The translations under genes and the position numbers were made by a program. A stretch of DNA of 64,000 nucleotides from Paulinella micropora (Eukaryota > Cercozoa > Imbricatea > Euglyphida), in assembly GCA_009731375.1 (NCBI GenBank), contig BJOX01000365.1, forward strand, positions 477,574-541,573. The letters run 5' to 3'. The notes beneath the pieces were generated by a model. The model saw only the letters and a program-made list of their open reading frames with translations, did no database searches and was not told the origin of the DNA. This document shows, one piece after another, positions 47,913-59,564 of the stretch (position 1 is the first letter of the stretch; every line of letters begins with the position of its first letter).

Positions 47913-49860
47913 TTGAAGTATATTATCAGGACAGAGGAGCTGATATGCCTGAAATACTGCAGTATTAATGAACCGGTGGAGAGGATAAGGCATTCACTTG
48001 GCCAGTTCCCGAAACGCTGCGTGTGGTATGATCAACTGCAATGCATGGTGTGCAGTTTTTGCAAACAAAAGTTTCACACTTATTCGTCTTGCCCGGGCCT
48101 ACCAACTACAGTAGATGCTAAGGACAGAATAGAGTTCGTTGAGAATTTGATCAAACAACCGCAGGTAAGCCTTGATCTATATCGGGACATGACACTGCTG
48201 CAGGCGCTTGAAACTATGATAAAGTTAGGAAGTGAGCTCAACAAAGGAAACCCCTGGGCAGACACATCGGCCGGGCCTGATATGCTAAGGAGAAAGCTTG
48301 GTTATTGGAAGTCGATGGGAACTTTAAGTGTTGTCATTTCTTGGATTGCGTATGGACTTGATTTTAGGTTTGAATGACAACACATTCCTGAAAGGAAATT
48401 TTTTTGTAATCATCCAACGTACTTTGCGAATGAGTAACTGGTTGATGAGTTTGTGCGCAGAAATATAACATTAGGTAACTTTGAGGAAGAAGAGCCTGAA
48501 AGGCTATGGTTGGTGGAACCGATGCAGGTGGAGATAGATCCGCTCGGCGTGAGAAAGGCAAGGGTATGTCACTACAAGAGATATCTAGGCAAGTTCAATG
48601 CTGTCAACCAGTTCAGATTGGAGACACTGAAGAGAGATTCAGACAAGGTAGTAAGAGATGATTTTTCAATGATTGTGACAGGTTTGGCATCTGCATATTA
48701 CTCCCTAAGGATGTCAGAGAGTGTGAGAAAATTCATTAGCTTTTCCATAAAGGGAAATACTACACCTCGAATGTTATGACATTCGGACTTAGGAATGCTC
48801 CCTTTTGGTTTCAAAATACCACCCGACCTATGGTTACGCTTCTGAGATTTTTGGGCGTACTGGTGCTAGCATACCTTGACGACTTTCTGTGGAGTGCGCC
48901 AGGTAAAGTGATGAATGAACTGGCGAGTTGTGTGAGACTTTTTCTGACTATTCTTGGATGGGGATTAAATGAGAAGTGCAGATGGGTGGGTGAGTTTGTT
49001 GTGAAATTTTTGGGTGTTATGATTAACACTAAGGGGATGACATATGAGGTGCCTGACTACAAGCGGGCACTCATGCATAATAGGTGGGCAGAATTCAATG
49101 CTAGGCTGAAGGAAGGATGCTTTATTAAGCTAGAGGAGCTAGAGAGAGAAAGGTGGGTAGAATAGTCTCGCTATCGATCGGATTGGAACCGGCACAGGCT
49201 TGGACCCGCTCTCTATATGGCTGTATGAATACAGCGGGGGTGCGGGCTGCTGAGTATGTAATAATTGATGCGGGCACGAAAGCTGAGGTTGAATTTTGGG
49301 CGGAGTGGTTGGGTGATCAGTCGAGATGTAAGCGACCGATAGTTAACTATGAGGAAGATATGTTTGTGCGGGTAGACACAGGTGAGCTAGGTACCGGTGT
49401 CGTGTATGGGGGTGACAAACTTACCATCCCGCTACCGTGCCACCTAGTGTGCACATCATCAACATTACGGGAGCTGCATGGTGTCATTTCATTGTAAGTG
49501 AGTTTGGTGAGAAGTTGGGACATAAGTGTGTGAGATTTAACTTAAACTCATTGCATGCAGTGAGGAACTTAATCAACGGCGGCGGACCTGTTCCTGTTCA
49601 GAATGACATTATCAAGCATATATGGACTATTTGAAATGCGTATGATATCAAGGCAGTCTGGAACTGGATTCCAAGGGACCTGAACAGTGAAGCTGACGGC
49701 GCGTCGAAGGCGCTGTCTATGAAAGATATCTACATGAGAAGGGATGTGTACGAGATGGTGATGGCCAACGCACCTGACTATATAAGAGATGGTGGACTGG
49801 TGTATGTCACTGACTTCAACAGGTGGCCGAGACATTGGGCCGTAGCAGGAGCAGCGGCAA
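47913..49860 (+). pseudogene. DIRS-like reverse transcriptase / RNase H, frameshifted
   Basis: 'LRRKLGYWKSMGT...VISWIAYGLDFRF' near 48290-48375 is the phrase that opens DIRS/Ngaro-type RT domains. 'KGKYYTSNVMTFGLRNAPFWFQ' (about 48740-48810) and 'LAYLDDFLWSA' (about 48870-48900), with 'WVGEFVVKFLGVMINTKG', are RT motifs with Y-L-D-D. 'WIPRDLNSEADGASKAL' near 49668-49715 is the end of the RNase H. Shifts are visible near 48370, 48735 and 49160, and a stop at 49633. A CxxC finger (CMVCSFCKQKFHTYSSC) lies at about 48050-48100. Neither the tyrosine recombinase nor the methyltransferase expected in DIRS elements is seen; at about 49860 the sequence becomes copia-like. Confidence 0.6.
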
Positions 49861-49869
49861 ATAGTGCCG

Positions 49870-52800
49870 CAGGGTTTCAACCTCGTACTAGGCCGTTCAG
49901 AGTCAGAGAAAGGGTGGTCGGCGGTGAGAGCGTACTAGAGAAGGAATACGCAAGTTTGCCGGAAGCAGAGGGAGAAGCTGACCCGGTTGACGACCTAGTT
50001 CGTTTCATGACCGAACGCGGATGGATGGCTAAGGGGATCCGGCTAGCAGAACAAGCCCTCCTAGGACGGAGTGCGGACAAAGACCCCATGTTCGATTCGG
50101 GAGCTACGTTGCACTTTGTGCCGGCCGGAGCTGAACAACGCCTGTTCAACATTCAGCGAGGGATGAAACGGGTAGATACGGTCAACGGGAGACCACCGTG
50201 ACTAAGAAGGGCTCACTAGACATGACGACCGTGAACGGAAAGGGGGAAAAGAACAGGTTACATCTAGGTTGTGTGTGGGTTACCGCCAACATAGATGAAA
50301 CCTTAGTCTCCGGTCCTCAGTTAGCCAAGGATGGTTACAGTGTAGTCCTCCACAAGAAGGGAGAGTGATACATCACTAAGGCCCGCATACCGGACATTTC
50401 CCCAGAGCTTAAGGCCGGGGTCCTTTACCTAGACGACAAGGACAAGGTGTGGCGTTTTGTGACGTCCACAAACCAAGAGCTGGCGGCAGATAAGATTGAG
50501 GCTAGAGCTTTCTTTGGAAAGGAGATGGCTAAGGTCACGGAGTTGACTAGTGAACAACTTCACCAGAAGTTCGGAGGGCCCGGAAGCGGCATGCAGCGCC
50601 TCATCAGTGAAGCGTACGGAATCAAGATAGTGGGTGACAAAACCCATGAGCAAGCGGTAAAAGAGTGTAAGGAGTGCCCGGCCGCCAAAGGGGGGAAAGT
50701 TAACCACCCGGCAAGCAACCAGTTGACACAGGTAGGGAAGTTCGAAGCTGTGGCGTTCGACAAGTCCGGGTGCCTACGCAAATCCCTCTATGGTGGGTTT
50801 TGGTACGGCATGGTGGGAATCGAGGCTAACACCGGGTATGCGTTTGGCCTCCTGCTAAAGGATGGCACCGCGGCACCACAAGTGCGCTTCATGCGGGAAT
50901 GCATAAACTTCATTGAGACGCAAAGCGGCAAGAAGGTGAAGGAAGTCCGGGTAGACGGTGAATATACCTCAGCTGACTTCAAGGAGCTAGTCCGGGACAA
51001 GGGAGTGAGGAAGTGGATAAACACCCTCAATGAACACAACAAGAACGCCTATGCCGAAGTGTCCCAACGTGAACTTTGGCGCAAAGCGCGTCATAACATG
51101 GTTAGGGCTCAGCTACCGTCCTATGAGCTCTTGGGATACGCGTGGCAACACGCTATCCTCTTACACAACCTTTCCCCGAAACGATCCGGTGGTGAGGTCC
51201 GGATGTTTGAGCTGATGCCCCGTGAAAGGAAGCTAAAGTGGATAGCTTACCTTCATCCTTTTGGGTGTCTATGCCACATGGTCATCGAGGGCAGGTTAGG
51301 GGACACGACGAGAGCCGGACGCACATGGCCCCCTGGTTAGGGCTGAGTTTGGAGTACTCCGCACACCTGATCCTGTGTGAAGGTAGGGTGTTCCCATGGC
51401 GAAACGTCAAGAACTTTGACGACAATCAGCAGGCCTGGCCCCTGTTGCAACCCCTTTGGGAGAAGAAGGGACTGAGCTTGGAACCGTTCAAGGGAGACCC
51501 GTTAGTGGAAGACGCCGACCTTGAGCAGATGTTTGTTCCAAAGTCCAGGGTGGGAGGGACCGACCCCGGGGGAGGCAAGAAGACCCCGGATCAGGGGGAG
51601 CTTGACAGCTCTGATTCCGACGGCGAAGTGGAGGAAGCGACCTCTGAACAGGAAGCCGTGAAAACCGAGAAAGAGGCTCCCGAGCCCGACCCGAAACAAT
51701 AGGGGAGTTGAAGGGAAGCTGGGTGGAGACCCCAGCCACTCAGTGGGGCTGGGCTTGGGCCAACAAGACCTATGGGGTGGGTTTTCGGGACAAGGTTCGA
51801 CGAGGTCAGGTGCAAGACGTGAGTGAACCCATATGGGTTAAGAAGCAGAAGAAGAGCGGACCAGCCCATTGGGTAAAGTTTGAGGATGACGACTCTCCAG
51901 ACCGTATGTTGGACTCGGAGATCGTCAAGTACCTTGCTGACGGTCCGGAGACCGCACATGCCGCCACGTTCACTAGGCAGGTGAGTGAGAAGCAAGCTGA
52001 TGAGCTAGGGTACTGGGACGACGCCCGAGCCGAGATGGCTACGCTCTGGGAGAAAGGTTGCTTCCGGAGAGTCCGAGCCGACTTAGTAGACAAGAAAGAC
52101 ATTTGTGAAGGGCGGTTCGTTGATGCCACCAAAGAGGCAGGGGGAGAGATCCTGAAGGTCAAAAGCCGATGGACTGCCAAGGGGTTTTCCATGATACAGG
52201 GATGGCATTTTGGGAAACGGGACTTCCCAACCCCGTGTGCCCTTACCATCTTAATGCTTTTCGCCCTAACAGTGTTTTTTGGCTTAGTCTTGTCAAAGTG
52301 GGACGTTGGCACGCATACACAGAGGCGTCTGCAGCTGAGCAGGGGTATCGCCCCAGTTACATCGTACCACCGTTTGGTTTAGAAGAGCCGGGGTATGTGT
52401 GGGAAATGCTTAAAGCCATCTATGGCAGACCGGACGCGCGCCGCAAATGGTGGCGGTACAAGCTAGTCCTGTTTTTAGAAAGTTTAGGCTTTACGGCTCA
52501 TGTCGCTTTTCCTTGTTTCTATTGGCGTTGGCTACCCGGTAAGGATAAGCCTGACTTTGCTTTCGTACACGTCGACGACATAATGGGAGCGTTCAGTAGC
52601 AAGGAGGTGGAAGCAGAGTTCTTAGCCGCCGGTAAGAAGGCCTTTAGGGCCTTTAAGCAAGAGGCTCCGACCGGGGTGGTAGGCTTGAACATCGAAAATA
52701 AGGAAGACTGTCGACTAGGCCGTACGATCAAGATCTCCCAGGAAGATTTCATCAAAGAGGCAGTTGAGTAGCTCCAGTGCACCGGTTTAGCTACAGCCGA

Positions 52801-53680
52801 TTCGCCGTGGTTGATGCCGGGGGGTACGAGCCGGGAAGCAATCAGTGCTAGAGCAGTTCTCGCCGCAGCACATCGTAGGTGTCCTCTTATGGACACGCAT
52901 CACTCGGCACGAGGTTTTGGGCCCATTAGGGGAAGTGGCCACCCATGCCTCCAAGCCTGAGTTGTTCAATTATCAGCAAGCCGAACAGGTCGTACGGTAC
53001 CTTAATGGTACCCGATCTAAAGGCATTCGCTTCACCAAGGCGAACGGCACCCGCTTGATGTCCTGGGCGGACTCAAGTTGGAAGGGAACAGCCGAAGATC
53101 GCCGTGCCAGCCTAGCGGGGTTTCATTTCTTTCTTAGTGGCTCGGTGCTACCATTCTGCCTTAAGCGGAACGTGTCCGTGGCCCTGCCCAGTGATGCGAC
53201 CCTGAGAGCGCGAGTGGAGGCAAAGGCGAGCGCGACACAGGACGAGCTGGTGGCGACCGCGACCGGGTGCGGCGAGCTGGAGGTGGCGGATGGCAAGCGT
53301 CTGGTGCCGGCCGCGCCGGAGGCGTCCTCCTGCGAGGCGGAAGTCTACGCGATGGTGGAGGCATACCACGGCCAGGATAAAATATCTAACTTTGTGCAGG
53401 GCATCGGACGGGTCGCAGACGCGCTGGGGCGTACGGGTGGGGGCAGCCCCTCATCCTGTACGGCGACAACCAAGGCGCCCTGGACCTCGCAGATACAAAT
53501 GTGTTTTCTAGGAAGCTCGGGCACGTGGATCTGCGCTGCGCCATCGTCAACCAGAAGGTGGACGCGGGTCTAGTCGTCAACGAGAAGGTGGCGTCAGCGG
53601 ACGATGTGGCCGACGTCAACACCAAGCCGTCGCGTGGGGAGCCCTACCTCCGACTGGTGCGGCCCGTGGCGAGCGACTAG
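49870..53680 (+). pseudogene. Ty1/copia Gag-Pol remnant (protease, integrase, RT, RNase H)
   Basis: In copia order: protease 'MFDSGATLHFVPAG' (about 50089), with D-S-G; pre-integrase and integrase core ('VAFDKSG', 'VRVDGEYTSADFKEL', about 50750-51110); RT start 'WDDARAEMATLWEKGCF' (about 52015) and 'KSRWTAKGFS' (about 52160); catalytic 'FVHVDDIMGAFS' (about 52563), V-D-D; RNase H 'LMSWADSSWKGTAEDRRASLAG' region (about 53060) and 'SSCEAEVYAMVEAYHG' (about 53325), continuing in the next frame as 'LYGDNQGALDLADTN' to a stop at 53680. Frameshifts or stops occur near 50200, 50368, 51325, 51702, 52300, 52770 and 53440, so it is dead as assembled. No LTR could be identified at either end by eye. Confidence 0.8.
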
Positions 53681-55974
53681 CTTCGTCTTGCGGCGGGGTG
53701 GCGCGCGCGCGCAGTGGGACTTCCTTCAACGTTGGGACTTTCAACCCGTGGACCCTGGATAGGACTCTGGATAGAGAGTAGAACCTTGGATTGGTACCCG
53801 ATTGCAAGGGGATAGATTTTAGTAATTAGGCGACTAGATTGTCGAACTCCACAAGCTGTGGAGACGTACGCTGGCGCCTCTGCTTGCATTATTAGTCATA
53901 CATATTGTGCACGGTTTTGCTGATTGCGCTTTAGTTGTTAACAGTGTAGCTATATTGCCGAACTCCACAGGAGACGTAGCGGGTAGCTCACTTTGCGCTT
54001 GCTTATGCGTAATCTAGTATTAGTTGCGCGTTGCATTGTGGACACTGACTCGTAAGGGACTCTAATTAAGGGGGAGCATTGGACAATTAATTAGACACTT
54101 CCTCCTCAACTACGTCCGTATTGCTATTTGGTACGTTAGCCTTATTCGTTACGGTTAGTAGTATTATTACTTATTAATCAGAGTGACATGCATTTAGAGT
54201 ATCTTTTCTGGTACTGGTGGCACTAGCTTTCAAGTTTACCATTACCATTATTGCACATATCAGGCAGTTTCGTGTGTCATTTTCTGGAGGTACATCTTTT
54301 GTGTGACGTCGTCAGTTGGACTGGCGGGAGATGTTTAGTATTGTCAAATTCTTTTACGTGGGAAGCAGTTGGCCGGTAGGAGGGGGAAGCACCGAGTTCC
54401 GGTCACCGTTTGCAGAAGTCGCGAGGGTTTTCTCCCACTGGCAACGGGTTATCGAGCCTTGGAGCGTGACCTGTGCAACGGATCGCCGGCAGAGGAGACT
54501 GACGTTCGTTAAAGGGGTGAGGGGTCCACCTTAAGTGACCCCATTACAGGAAAGTGCGCATTTTCAATTGTGTGGCTACAGCTGATCACTGTAGACACTA
54601 CCCACGCTCTGCTTTGGTGGTGTGCAGTGCAAGGGCAAGGTGGGGCAAGGGTGCAAGGGCTGTATAATATTACCACTGATATGAACATAAAGTTGAAGGC
54701 AATTTGCCGCCGCTGCCCACCCGGCAGTGACTACATGACCAGAAAATATGCAGTGGTAATATTATACAGCCACTGGGAATCATTCAATTACTAAGTATTA
54801 ATATTGTATTAAGTACTTAGGAGAGTGAAGCTACCGTGACTATACGGTGATAGTATGCTGTGGTGGACTATGATCTACTAACTAATTAATTTGTCCAATG
54901 GCGGGTCCAACTCATTGAGGTGGCACCCGGCTATATTCCGGTCTAAAAAGTATAACGGTTACTAGGAGTATTATTATCGTTACCACTAACGTGACTACCC
55001 GGCTAAGAGAGTTATTATTAATAATAGTGACTCGGATTAACTGCCTCAGGCCTTCTTGTATCTGGGTTGACACAGCCCGGTATGGTATTAATAAAGTCAG
55101 TAGCACATATTTACTTATCTACCCCTACACACAGTATAGAGTTCTTTACCGGTAACAAAAGTTCGTTGTACAGACATCCCTTGGGTTGTACAATATACCG
55201 ACTGACATGTTCACGGTTCAGTTTTCGGTTTGTTACAAAAATTGATTTTGATTACAAATTTCTGGGGACATTTAGGCAAGTGGCGGAATCATCCGGCCGG
55301 CAGTAACTTTGAACGCATTAATATCTTTTCAAACTCAGGCAATAATATTAATATTACTAATATTAATATTACTGTTTGAGATAGACGCAAATATTTGGAG
55401 TCTGCTGTTTCGAAAGGCTGTGTCCTGAGTTTTTTTTTTCCTCCTCAACCCGCGCAGTCACTCTTCTTTTATAAATATATAACACTCGCCACTAGTTTTT
55501 CGCATAGTTGAAAGGGAAGGCACCGTGAGAAGGCTAAAATAAGTGAAAGCAAGTAAGATAAACCGTAGGCTAGCAGGTATACAATTAAGTGGCGAGTCCT
55601 TATTGGCGAGAAGGAAATATGAACTACAAGGATATATATGTAACGAGTCCTTTCGTCCCCGACACGCTTCCTTACGCTTGTAGAAATAATTATGCATTAG
55701 ATTGACAACAAGACATGTCCTTCCTTCTTTTCTCTTCCTTCTTTTTCTCTCCCTTCTTTTTCCTAATGGCTCTTCTTCTTGCTCTGCTGCTGCTGATACT
55801 GCTTCCTTGTTACGAGGCTTTCTTTTTTGCGCTGATGCTTCTTCGTGTATTCTTCGTTCCTCGATTCGAGGCTTTCTTGTCACATTCTGCACTAGTCATT
55901 ACAGCGCAAAGAAGTATCTCTTCCTTTGCTGCAATGGTAAGATATAAAGTTGTAAAATAAAAATTAAAAAAATA
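53681..55974. other. Intergenic / element flank, two short inverted repeats
   Basis: Just after copia, the word GAACTCCACA occurs twice (53840s, 53960s). A perfect 21-bp inverted repeat lies at 54658-54678 and 54751-54771 (GGCTGTATAATATTACC...). A frame at 54316-54534 has some coding look (YVGSSWPVGGGSTEF) but no known domain; the remainder is AT-rich. It may include the missing 3' part of the DIRS element. Confidence 0.4.
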
Positions 55975-56017
55975 CTACCACTACTACTGCTCAGTACTAC
56001 TACTACTACTACTACAA

Positions 56018-56058
<41 letters not shown>

Positions 56059-56090
56059 GCTGCTACTACTACTAGTGGTACTACTACTAT

Positions 56091-56157
<67 letters not shown>

Positions 56158-56158
56158 G

Positions 56159-56195
<37 letters not shown>

Positions 56196-56199
56196 AGTT

Positions 56200-56242
<43 letters not shown>

Positions 56243-56317
56243 GACTACTACTACTACTACTACTCAGTAGTACTACTACTACTTCTACTACTACTACTAC
56301 GACTACTACTACTACTG

Positions 56318-56352
<35 letters not shown>

Positions 56353-56362
56353 GCTACTACTG

Positions 56363-56440
<78 letters not shown>

Positions 56441-56634
56441 ATACTACTACTACTACTTATACTACTACTACTACTACAACATAGATACATACATACATAC
56501 ATACATACATACATACATACGTACACATACATACATACATACATACATACATACATCATACATACATACATACATACATACATACGTACGTGCGTACCTA
56601 CGTACGTACATACATACATGCATACATACATGCA

Positions 56635-56666
<32 letters not shown>

Positions 56667-57108
56667 CATACATATACATACATAAATACACACATACATA
56701 CATACATACATACATTCATACATTCATTCATACATACATACATTCATACATTCATACATTCATACATACATACATACATACATACATACATAGACATTTT
56801 TATACATACATACACAAATACATACATAGATACATACATAGATACATACATAGATGCATACATAGATACATACATAGATACATACATAGATACATACATA
56901 GATACATACATACATACATACATACACCACATACATACTTACATACATAAATACATACATACATACATACATACATACATACATACATACATACATACAT
57001 ACAGACAGACATGCATGCATACATACAGAGGGACAGACATACATATATACATACATATATACATACATATATAGATACATACATACATACATACATATAT
57101 ATATATAT
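55975..57108. repeat. (TAC)n followed by (CATA)n arrays
   Basis: TAC/ACT at 55975-56476, then CATA with ATAG and CATT variants at 56480-57100, ending in (TA)n directly against the palindrome. Confidence 0.96.
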
Positions 57109-57506
57109 ATTTATGTATAAATGGCTGTCTATCCGCAAAGTATAAAACAAGCCTTAAAAAAGTAGAAAACCAACATTAGACATATAGAAAAAGTGTCCAA
57201 CCCTTGTAAAAACCGACGAAGGTTTTCCAAAAATCAACCAACTAAGCACATTTAGAAAGAATTCAGACATATTAAGCACATAGTCCATATTTTTACTACA
57301 TAAAAATATATATAAACAAAGTTTATATGGACTATGTGCTTAATATGTCTTAATTCTTTCTAAATGTGCTTAGTTGGTTGATTTTTGGAAAACCTTCGTC
57401 GGTTTTTACAAGGGTTGGACACTTTTTCTATATGTCTAATGTTGGTTTTCTACTTTTTTAAGGCTTGTTTTATACTTTGCGGATAGACAGCCATATATAC
57501 ATAAAT
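57109..57506. repeat. 398-bp palindrome (two 182-bp arms, 34-nt centre)
   Basis: 57109-57290 and 57325-57506 are reverse complements with only two mismatches seen (near 57272 and 57119). The centre 57291-57324 is AT-rich. The left arm abuts the (CATA/TA)n array; the right arm faces the virus-like genes. It could be a virus terminus copied in inverted form, a replicated hairpin telomere, or a foldback/MITE insertion. Confidence 0.93.
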
Positions 57507-57513
57507 GGTCATA

Positions 57514-57565
57514 GGGGGGAAGGGGGGCGGGTTTCAACGAAGTTGAAACGGGGGGTTGGGGGGTT
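57514..57565. other. G-run cluster with embedded hairpin
   Basis: Runs of six G at about 57514, 57522, 57550 and 57558 flank a perfect stem GTTTCAA / TTGAAAC (57531-57537 and 57543-57549, loop CGAAG). Four G runs could form a quadruplex. It lies 8 bp from the palindrome. Confidence 0.8.
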
Positions 57566-57571
57566 ATTAAG

Positions 57572-57928
57572 TTAGAAATCAAGTGTCTTTAAAAATTCAA
57601 TGTCAGGATTAGTGCTTTCATTTTGTTTCTTTTTGTGATACTCTTTATTGTATTCTTTTATCTTGTCTTTGTTGTCGTCTCTGTATCTCTGTTTCATTTG
57701 CTGTACTTTGGCTTTGTTTCTCTTGTAGTATTCCCTGTTGTATGCATTTATTTTGGCTCTATTCTTCTCCACATATCTCTTTTGGATTTCCTTTATTTTA
57801 TCGGGATGATTTTCTCTATACTTTTTTCTGCTTTCCTTTACTCTCTCTGGATGTTTCGCTCTATGTCTTTCTTGGTATCGTTGCTGTTTTGTATCGGGTG
57901 CATTCATTAAGAATTTCAATTCTTCCAT
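57572..57928 (-). CDS. Lys/Arg/Tyr-rich repeat protein, virus-type
   Basis: 118 residues. About six imperfect repeats of 12-14 residues of the type Y-R-E-N-H-P-D-K-I-K-E (e.g. 'YRENHPDKIKE', 'YRDDNKDKIKE', 'YNKEYHKKK'), strongly basic and predicted helical. Similar short basic repeats occur in proteins of large algal/amoebal viruses and phages; nucleic-acid binding is a guess from charge. The ATG at 57928 is preceded by a TATA-rich stretch (ATTATATGTATATAA). It is the first gene inside the palindrome and is transcribed towards it. Confidence 0.7.
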   Translation of the reverse strand: MEELKFLMNAPDTKQQRYQERHRAKHPERVKESRKKYRENHPDKIKEIQKRYVEKNRAKINAYNREYYKRNKAKVQQMKQRYRDDNKDKIKEYNKEYHKKKQNESTNPDIEFLKTLDF

Positions 57929-58585
57929 TGGTTATATACATATAATCCCCTTACCCTTATATATAAAATCTATACTTCCCTTATGTTTAATCTCTTGTGT
58001 ATATGAGCACGGGAGAGAGAGTTTTTATTAAATACCGCTTCCTACATAGTGTCCAATCCCCCACGTTGGCCATGTCCGACTTCAGTTTTAAGACCTCGGA
58101 CACTTTTTATTATGTTTTTTAAAGGATTTTATATATTATTATTCTTACTATTAATACTTTTTTTACTTGGACATGGTGTCCAACCTTATATAAGAAAAAT
58201 AAAAAAAATCTTATCCCTCTATATTAGTATAGATAGTATATATAATAGGTTTTCGGCACCCAAGGCCAAAGGGCGGACAGAAGCAGGAAGATGAATTTTA
58301 ATAAATCTCCCTCTGCTCTCTCTCGCAGACGGACGGCCTTTATCCAATGTGTGGTGATGGAAATCCAGTGGAAATCCACACGACGAGAAACGGAAAAATG
58401 AAATGAAAACAACATAACAAATTAATAATGACTGCTAAATTTTGCAAAAAATAAAAACCTCATAAAGGAAAATAAAATAAACGAGTAAAGCACCTCAAAA
58501 AAGATCTATAACACACCGCTCCGCCAAAAGTAAAAAGGCAATATGACAAAAAACATAAAAAAATAAGGCGAAAGATATCTGATAA
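57929..58585. other. AT-rich intergenic region of the virus-like element
   Basis: No ORF of note. The word GTGTCCAA occurs at about 58050 and 58170 and also in the palindrome arms. Confidence 0.5.
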
Positions 58586-58657
58586 TATACGAGTGGGAAT
58601 TGAACCCACGACACGGAAAACCGAGTGCGAGCCCCCTTACCATTCATCTATCAGACA
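58586..58657 (-). tRNA. tRNA-like sequence (degenerate)
   Basis: 72 nt on the minus strand. A-box-like TAGATGAATGG, a perfect T arm GTGGG-TTCAATT-CCCAC (B box GGTTCAATTCC) and a 7-bp acceptor TGTCTGA/TCGTATA (one mismatch, two wobbles), all at correct spacing. No normal D stem or 5-bp anticodon stem can be drawn, so the anticodon is not assigned; it may be a pseudo-tRNA, a tRNA-like structure, or one half of an attachment site. Confidence 0.4.
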
Positions 58658-58860
58658 CTCTCGCAACCATTTTGCAACAATTACAACCATAAAAACATAC
58701 ACATCCAACTTAAGAGATAATCTGGAAAAAAAGTGGAGCAGGGACGACACGTAGAAAATGAAAAAATAAGATATCAGCCACCACCTAAACCTCAAACCCC
58801 GCGCATTCCAGAGTGCGCCCGTGCGCAAGTGAGCAAACACTTTCGTTGCTCATAAACAGA

Positions 58861-59370
58861 ATGAGTGAGAACCTAGTAAGTAGGGAAGACAGAACGATTG
58901 AAGAATGGATTGAGATTTTTGAAACCGAAAGGAGGGGGAGGGATAAACTTAACAAGTTTAAGATAATATGTGAAGAAAGAGTAGCCAAAGCAAATAAAGA
59001 AATAGAATTATTAAAGGAGAAAATCAAACCAGACCTAACCAAAATGAGAGCCATTGACATCATGATTGAAAGATTGGATAACGAAAAGAATAATGTTGAG
59101 GAAGATAGGCAATATGATAGGAACAGAAAGAATGAATTGAAGAGAATTGAAAAAGAAAGAAAGTTATTCAAAGAGTGGAGGAGGGAGCATAGGAGCGAGT
59201 TTAGCAAAGTTGTCCAAGATAGAATTCTTAGAGGGATTGAAAACGAAAAACTTACTTTCAATCAATCCTACATTAGATTTTCAACATATATCCCAGTCCA
59301 AGTTAAATCAGAAAATAGTCTGATGAATGAGCATGATGGAAATATGTATAGATGTATGAGAGGAGATTAG
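58861..59370 (+). CDS. Coiled-coil protein, unknown function
   Basis: 169 residues from ATG 58861 ('MSENLVSREDRTIEEW'); an upstream in-frame GTG at 58813 is less likely because the region before 58861 looks non-coding. Almost entirely charged helix from residue 20 to 130 ('KANKEIELLKEKIK', 'NELKRIEKERKLFKEWRREH'), then a short folded-looking tail ('YIRFSTYIPVQV'). No family is recognised. It heads a run of three plus-strand genes. Confidence 0.65.
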   Translation: MSENLVSREDRTIEEWIEIFETERRGRDKLNKFKIICEERVAKANKEIELLKEKIKPDLTKMRAIDIMIERLDNEKNNVEEDRQYDRNRKNELKRIEKERKLFKEWRREHRSEFSKVVQDRILRGIENEKLTFNQSYIRFSTYIPVQVKSENSLMNEHDGNMYRCMRGD

Positions 59371-59519
59371 AGTAGCCTTGTTTATGTTGTGCATCTGCCT
59401 ACCTGCTCACTTCTCCTTAAGCAACACGATAGACAACAAACAATGCTTCAACCCTTCTCATTATTAGTTTATTTATAAAAAGCACAGATTAGTTTATTGA
59501 TTAGAACGGCTTAAAGGCA

Positions 59520-59561
59520 CTACCCACACATGTTTTTTTGTGCTTTTTGATGTGTGGGTAG
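59520..59561 (+). promoter_or_regulatory. 12-bp-stem hairpin ending 3 nt before an ATG
   Basis: CTACCCACACAT (59520-59531) pairs perfectly with ATGTGTGGGTAG (59550-59561) around an 18-nt T-rich loop; the next gene's ATG is at 59565. It could terminate the upstream transcript or control translation of the downstream gene. Confidence 0.7.
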
Positions 59562-59564
59562 GTC

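Noticed and set aside
56075-56950. IHTY repeat ORFs and poly-Leu frames
   Set aside because: Translated (TAC)n and (CATA)n arrays.
58224-58415. Minus-strand 63-residue ORF in the virus-like element
   Set aside because: Starts and ends in non-coding-looking AT-rich DNA and shows no conserved motif.
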